Assembly: GCA_005879245.1 (NCBI GenBank)
Contig: VBLA01000047.1
Coordinates: forward strand, 1-9,108
Length of the DNA: 9,108 nucleotides
Reading direction: 5' to 3'
Source of the DNA: Deltaproteobacteria bacterium
GTDB lineage: Bacteria > Desulfobacterota > Binatia > DP-6
Below are positions 6,056-9,108 of the stretch, piece after piece. Every line of letters begins with the position of its first letter. Positions within the stretch are counted from its first letter, which is position 1. Under the pieces are notes generated by a model. It was given only the letters and a program-made list of their open reading frames with translations. It did no database searches and was not told the DNA's origin. Position numbers and translations under genes: made by a program.

Positions 6056-6061
6056 CCCTCC
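6056..6061 (-). promoter_or_regulatory. Ribosome binding site deciding the dehalogenase start
   Basis: GGAGGG on the minus strand, seven bases before the ATG at 6048. The two upstream in-frame ATGs (6072 and 6096) have no comparable site. Confidence 0.6.
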
Positions 6062-6122
6062 CCGGCGCTCATAGGCGAGTCGCGAAGCGGCCGCAACGAC
6101 CCGTTTCGCCGCGCGACCTTCC

Positions 6123-6152
6123 TTGACAGCGCGCGAACCGCATTCCTATAAA
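6123..6152 (+). promoter_or_regulatory. Strong sigma70-type promoter driving the DUF1302-YCF48-MMPL genes
   Basis: TTGACA (6123-6128), an 18-base spacer and TATAAA (6147-6152). The predicted transcription start is about 6159-6160, one or two bases before the TTG start codon at 6161. It stands out in GC-rich sequence. It lies in the gap shared with the divergent dehalogenase. Confidence 0.7.
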
Positions 6153-6160
6153 CCGCCGCC

Positions 6161-7966
6161 TTGCTGACAGGTTCTTCGTCCGGCTCGGTGGCGCGCGCGC
6201 TGGTGGCGCTGGTGACCGTGGTACCGCTCGCCGCCCAGGCACTCTCGCTCGACGACCGCGGCGAGATCCGCCTCGGGCTACGCGCCTACACCGCGGCCCG
6301 TATCGGCACCGAGCAGGAGGGGGGGAGCGACAACCCGCTCAGCTTCCCCGCCTCCGCCCCGGGCCACGTCCACCAGCACCGCTACTTCCTCGAGGTGAAG
6401 TTCGACCACGACATGACGCGACTCGTCACCGGTGGACGGGGCCTTGCCCGCCTCTTCGCCTGGCTCCAGCCGAGCTCGCTCAAATACAGCCTCCAGTACC
6501 GCGGCGAGGGCGAGGGGATCTACGACTACGGGCCTTCAGAGTTCCGCAACCAGGGGGACACCCTGCGGGCGGTCCAGCTCGATCTCCCGACCGTCCCCGG
6601 TCTCCTGAGCCCCAAGGTGCCCGAGCCGCTCATCGACCGCCGCATCGAGCGACTCCGCCGCCTCGGCCGGCAGCGACACCAGTTCTTCCTCGGCTACTTG
6701 GACGTCGAGAAGGGTCCCGTCTTTCTCCGGGTGGGACGTCAGATCCTCGCCTGGGGGGAGACGGACGTCTTTCGCCTGCTCGACAACATCAATCCGCTGG
6801 ATTCCAGTTTCGGAGGTTTCCTGATCGCTCTCGACGAGCGGCGCGTCCCTCTCGACATGCTCCGGGCGAGCTATCGTCTCGGCCAGCTCGGGCCGCTCTC
6901 CGATGCCTTCCTGGAGGGGTTCGGCGCGCTCGGGAACAAGACCTCGAGCTTTCCCGGCGTCCCGCAGGGATCGCCGTGGGAACCCGGCGGCCTCGGCTTC
7001 CCCAATCCGGCCGTCCGTTTCGGCTTCGACATCCCGGCCCGCCACGACTTCCGCGGCGGCGCCCGTCTCGTCTTCAACCACCACGACGTCACCTACACCC
7101 TCGCCCACTACTACACCTATCTCGACACCCCGGGCGTCCGCTTTCGCCTTCCGGGCGGGACACCGAACACCCCTCGCTTCGGCCACGAGATCCTGGCCGA
7201 CGTGAAGAACCCCCGCGTGCCGATCACCGGCGCCTCGCTCACCTTCCCGCTGCCCGCCTACTATGCCGTGGTGCGCTCCGAATCGGCGTACTTCCAGGGC
7301 GAGCCCCTGAACCGCCAGGGACAGGGCAACAGCGCCGATTCGCTCGGGACCCCCGGGTCGCCCGGCTTCAAGCGCCTGCAGCGGGCGAACAACATCGAAG
7401 GTGGCCTCGATCCCTTCGTCTACCCGGGGTTCCTCGACCTCTCCCGCACGCAACCCGTCGAGGGCCGCGTCCTCCAGCGTGACACGTTCAACTTCGCCCT
7501 CGGCCTCGACGTGAACCGCTTCATCCGGTGGCTGAACCCCGCGCAGACGTTCCTCTTCACGACGCAGTTCTTCTACAAGCACGTCTTCGACTCGCCCGGC
7601 GACCTGGTCCTGCCGGTGCCGTTCCGCAACATCCCGGTCGACAGGTCGATCCCGATCATCGGCACGGGTTGCGGCGGCGGGACGCGCGCCTGCCAGCTCC
7701 GACCTCGCCTCTTCCACCTCGCGGACGACCAGCTCCTGCACACCTTCAACGTGAGCACCTCGTACTACGGGGGCCGCGTCGTCCCCTCCTACTCGATGTT
7801 CTACGACTGGCAGGGGTCGATCCTCCTCCAGCCCGGCGTCATGCTCGTGCGCGACCCGTTTCGCTACGTCTTCGACTACACGCGCATCGAGGGACCGCCG
7901 ACGGGACAGATCGGCACGCTCCGCGATCGCGACAACGTCCGCGTCCAGGTGGAGTACGTGTTCTAG
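6161..7966 (+). CDS. DUF1302 family outer-membrane beta-barrel protein
   Basis: This is a ~600-aa exported protein. The N-terminus ARALVALVTVVPLAAQALS is a signal peptide. Family marks are LDDRGEIRLGLRAYTAARIG, GHVHQHRYFLEVKFDHDMTR, GEGEGIYDYGPSEFRNQGDT (about 115-134), RVGRQILAWGETDVFRLLDN then INPLD (about 191-214), and the LDERRVPLDMLRASYRL segment. Alternating aromatic/polar strands and a terminal VEYVF, ending in Phe, fit an outer-membrane barrel assembled by the BAM complex. Two cysteines spaced CGGGTRAC near the middle of the last third could form a disulfide loop. DUF1302 proteins repeatedly sit beside YCF48-like and MMPL genes and are thought to help move hydrophobic compounds; direct function is not established. 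The start is TTG 6161 (leaderless promoter spacing) or GTG 6188; neither has a Shine-Dalgarno. The family is clear. Confidence 0.85.
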   Translation: MLTGSSSGSVARALVALVTVVPLAAQALSLDDRGEIRLGLRAYTAARIGTEQEGGSDNPLSFPASAPGHVHQHRYFLEVKFDHDMTRLVTGGRGLARLFAWLQPSSLKYSLQYRGEGEGIYDYGPSEFRNQGDTLRAVQLDLPTVPGLLSPKVPEPLIDRRIERLRRLGRQRHQFFLGYLDVEKGPVFLRVGRQILAWGETDVFRLLDNINPLDSSFGGFLIALDERRVPLDMLRASYRLGQLGPLSDAFLEGFGALGNKTSSFPGVPQGSPWEPGGLGFPNPAVRFGFDIPARHDFRGGARLVFNHHDVTYTLAHYYTYLDTPGVRFRLPGGTPNTPRFGHEILADVKNPRVPITGASLTFPLPAYYAVVRSESAYFQGEPLNRQGQGNSADSLGTPGSPGFKRLQRANNIEGGLDPFVYPGFLDLSRTQPVEGRVLQRDTFNFALGLDVNRFIRWLNPAQTFLFTTQFFYKHVFDSPGDLVLPVPFRNIPVDRSIPIIGTGCGGGTRACQLRPRLFHLADDQLLHTFNVSTSYYGGRVVPSYSMFYDWQGSILLQPGVMLVRDPFRYVFDYTRIEGPPTGQIGTLRDRDNVRVQVEYVF

Positions 7967-7992
7967 TCCGGTGGCGTTTGACACCCCGGACT
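7965..7992 (+). repeat. Inverted repeat flanking a -35-like element, candidate operator or attenuator
   Basis: AGTCCGG (7965-7971) and CCGGACT (7986-7992) are exact inverse complements separated by 14 bases. The first arm overlaps the DUF1302 stop codon and the loop contains TTGACA (7978-7983). It could be a repressor site, or an imperfect terminator/RNA hairpin limiting read-through into the propeller gene. Confidence 0.4.
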
Positions 7993-8006
7993 CCGCCCGG
8001 TTAAAG
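7978..8006 (+). promoter_or_regulatory. Possible internal promoter for the propeller gene
   Basis: TTGACA (7978-7983), a 17-base spacer and TTAAAG (8001-8006). The -35 is perfect, the -10 is weak (three matches to TATAAT). It would start transcription almost exactly at the ATG at 8013, giving a leaderless mRNA, which suits the absence of a Shine-Dalgarno. Confidence 0.35.
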
Positions 8007-8012
8007 ACCGCA

Positions 8013-9026
8013 ATGCCTGCGCCTCGCCAGATCTGGCTCGCGCTCGTGCTCCTCGCGACGCAGGCGGGAGCCGCGCCGATCGCGCTCCGTGAAGTGCGGC
8101 AGGGGCTCTTCGGCGCCTGCTTCGCGACCGACCGGGACGGCTGGATGGTGGGCGAGCTCGGCCGCATCCTCCACACCACGGACGGCGGCGCCACCTGGGA
8201 GCGGCAGGATGCGGGCACCAAGCGCCCCTTCCTCGCCGTCGCCTGCGTCGACGCCCGCACCGCATGGATCGCGGGCAAGGAGGGCAGCGTCTACGGTACG
8301 ACGGATGGCGGCACGACCTGGACGGCAGCAACGACCGGCTCGTCGCGGCACCTCTTCGCGCTCGCCTTCCCGACCCGCGAGCGGGGCCACGGCGTGGGCG
8401 ACTTCGGCACCATGGTGCACACCGAGGACGCAGGGCGGGAGTGGGCGGTCGCGCACGTTCCGTCCGAGGTCGAGCTGCCCGAGAGCGCACTCGACGCCGG
8501 CGTTGACCCGGGAGACGTGAACCTCTACGCGCTCTCCTACGGCGATCCGGATCATCTCTGGGTGGTGGGCGAGTTCGGGATCATCATGGTGAGCGAGGAC
8601 GGCGGCCGGACGTTCCACCAGCAGAAGACGCCGGTCGAGAGCACGCTCTTCGGCGTGCACTTCGCCGACGCCCAGCGCGGCTGGGCCGTCGGCATCGACG
8701 CGGTGATCCTCCGCACGGAGGACGGCGGTGCCACCTGGGGCCTCCAGGCCACACGCGTCCAGCAGCGCTCGTTCTACGACGTGTTCGTGCGGGACACGCG
8801 GGGCTGGGTGGTCGGCGACGCGGGCACGGTGCTGACCAGCGCCGATGGCGGCAGCACCTGGACGGTCGAGCCGCTGCCGATCGAGCTCGCGGCGCGATGG
8901 ATCCGCTCCATCTGGCTGGCCCCGGGTGGGCGCGGCCTCGCGGTCGGAGCTGACGGTCTCGTCTTCACGATCGACGGCGGCGGGCTCCACCGTCTCGGGG
9001 CGGGCGCGTCGGAGACCCGCTCGTGA
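8013..9026 (+). CDS. YCF48-like / HCF136-type seven-bladed beta-propeller protein, exported
   Basis: The 337-aa protein begins with a signal peptide (QIWLALVLLATQAGA, cut near residue 20-21). The rest is seven repeats with the pattern (W/G)xVGxxGxIxxTxDGGxTW: GWMVGELGRILHTTDGGATW (43-62), AWIAGKEGSVYGTTDGGTTW, GHGVGDFGTMVHTEDAG, LWVVGEFGIIMVSEDGGRTF, GWAVGIDAVILRTEDGGATW, GWVVGDAGTVLTSADGGSTW and GLAVGADGLVFTIDGGG. Seven blades make a closed propeller like plant HCF136/YCF48, a photosystem II assembly factor. In heterotrophs such proteins commonly accompany MMPL/RND transporters, probably as a periplasmic assembly or docking partner. A ~25-residue insert (147-171) interrupts the repeats between blades three and four. 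ATG 8013 is preferred over GTG 7971 because it starts the signal peptide. It overlaps the transporter start by GTGA, suggesting coupled translation. Confidence 0.88.
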   Translation: MPAPRQIWLALVLLATQAGAAPIALREVRQGLFGACFATDRDGWMVGELGRILHTTDGGATWERQDAGTKRPFLAVACVDARTAWIAGKEGSVYGTTDGGTTWTAATTGSSRHLFALAFPTRERGHGVGDFGTMVHTEDAGREWAVAHVPSEVELPESALDAGVDPGDVNLYALSYGDPDHLWVVGEFGIIMVSEDGGRTFHQQKTPVESTLFGVHFADAQRGWAVGIDAVILRTEDGGATWGLQATRVQQRSFYDVFVRDTRGWVVGDAGTVLTSADGGSTWTVEPLPIELAARWIRSIWLAPGGRGLAVGADGLVFTIDGGGLHRLGAGASETRS

Positions 9027-9108
9027 TCCCCAAGCGCTGGATCGAGGTCTACCTCCGCTTCCTCCTGCGGAATCGCCTCGCCGTCGGCATCGCCATCTCC
9101 CTGATGAC
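9023..9108 (+). CDS. MMPL/RND-family transporter, N-terminal fragment (runs off window)
   Basis: GTG at 9023 overlaps the propeller stop codon in a GTGA arrangement. The 28 encoded residues read MIPKRWIEVYLRFLLRNRLA then VGIAISLM, a positively charged amphipathic start running into the first membrane helix, typical of the N-terminus of MMPL/RND exporters. These are large inner-membrane, proton-driven pumps for lipids and other hydrophobic molecules. The call rests on this short piece and on the very common YCF48-MMPL pairing, so it is likely but not proven. Confidence 0.6.
   Translation, partial: MIPKRWIEVYLRFLLRNRLAVGIAISLM

Noticed and set aside
6536..8278. Long minus-strand open frame opposite DUF1302
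   Set aside because: Charged low-complexity shadow of a high-GC gene; the plus strand holds a clear family protein.

Overview
The window is very GC-rich, with strong G/C preference at third codon positions. It is densely packed bacterial chromosome with short intergenic gaps. The gene mix is a thiolase/DUF35 pair, a DhlA-type haloalkane dehalogenase, a di-haem DHOR protein, and a DUF1302 outer-membrane protein followed by a YCF48-type propeller and an MMPL/RND transporter. This resembles environmental, mostly uncultured Gram-negative lineages such as Binatota/Desulfobacterota-like bacteria; Rokubacteria-like is a possible alternative. That placement is inference from gene content. Outer-membrane proteins, signal peptides and periplasmic haem protein show it is didermic. 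No RNA genes, insertion sequences or CRISPR arrays were seen.

Layout. (1) 1-881, minus strand: a DUF35 OB-fold/zinc-ribbon protein, then a thiolase that is broken by an internal loss plus frameshift and runs off the left edge. (2) 973-1692, plus: a secreted OB-fold/coiled-coil protein, ending in a strong hairpin shared with the convergent next gene. (3) 1718-4021, minus: a di-haem oxidoreductase followed by a Sir2 deacylase. (4) 4206-5171, plus: a mobA-like nucleotidyltransferase and a NUDIX hydrolase, both missing their 5' ends. (5) 5149-6048, minus: haloalkane dehalogenase, overlapping the NUDIX 3' end. (6) 6161 to the right edge, plus: DUF1302 outer-membrane protein, seven-bladed YCF48-like propeller, and the start of an MMPL/RND transporter, which look like one envelope transport operon.

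How the genes may work together. The DUF1302-YCF48-MMPL set is a recurring arrangement that probably moves hydrophobic molecules across the envelope. Its divergent neighbour, the haloalkane dehalogenase, and the thiolase/DUF35 pair (a partnership known from acyl-CoA and steroid side-chain chemistry) fit a lifestyle based on hydrophobic or halogenated organic compounds. A direct functional link is not shown by the sequence.

Two things deserve a second look. Three genes (thiolase, mobA, NUDIX) each lack a block of conserved coding sequence, which points to real decay or to assembly deletions. In addition, two or three promoters share a TTGAC-N17/18-TATAA-like layout, and two of them sit so close to start codons that leaderless mRNAs are likely. 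I did not find a clear, wholly new multi-gene system.
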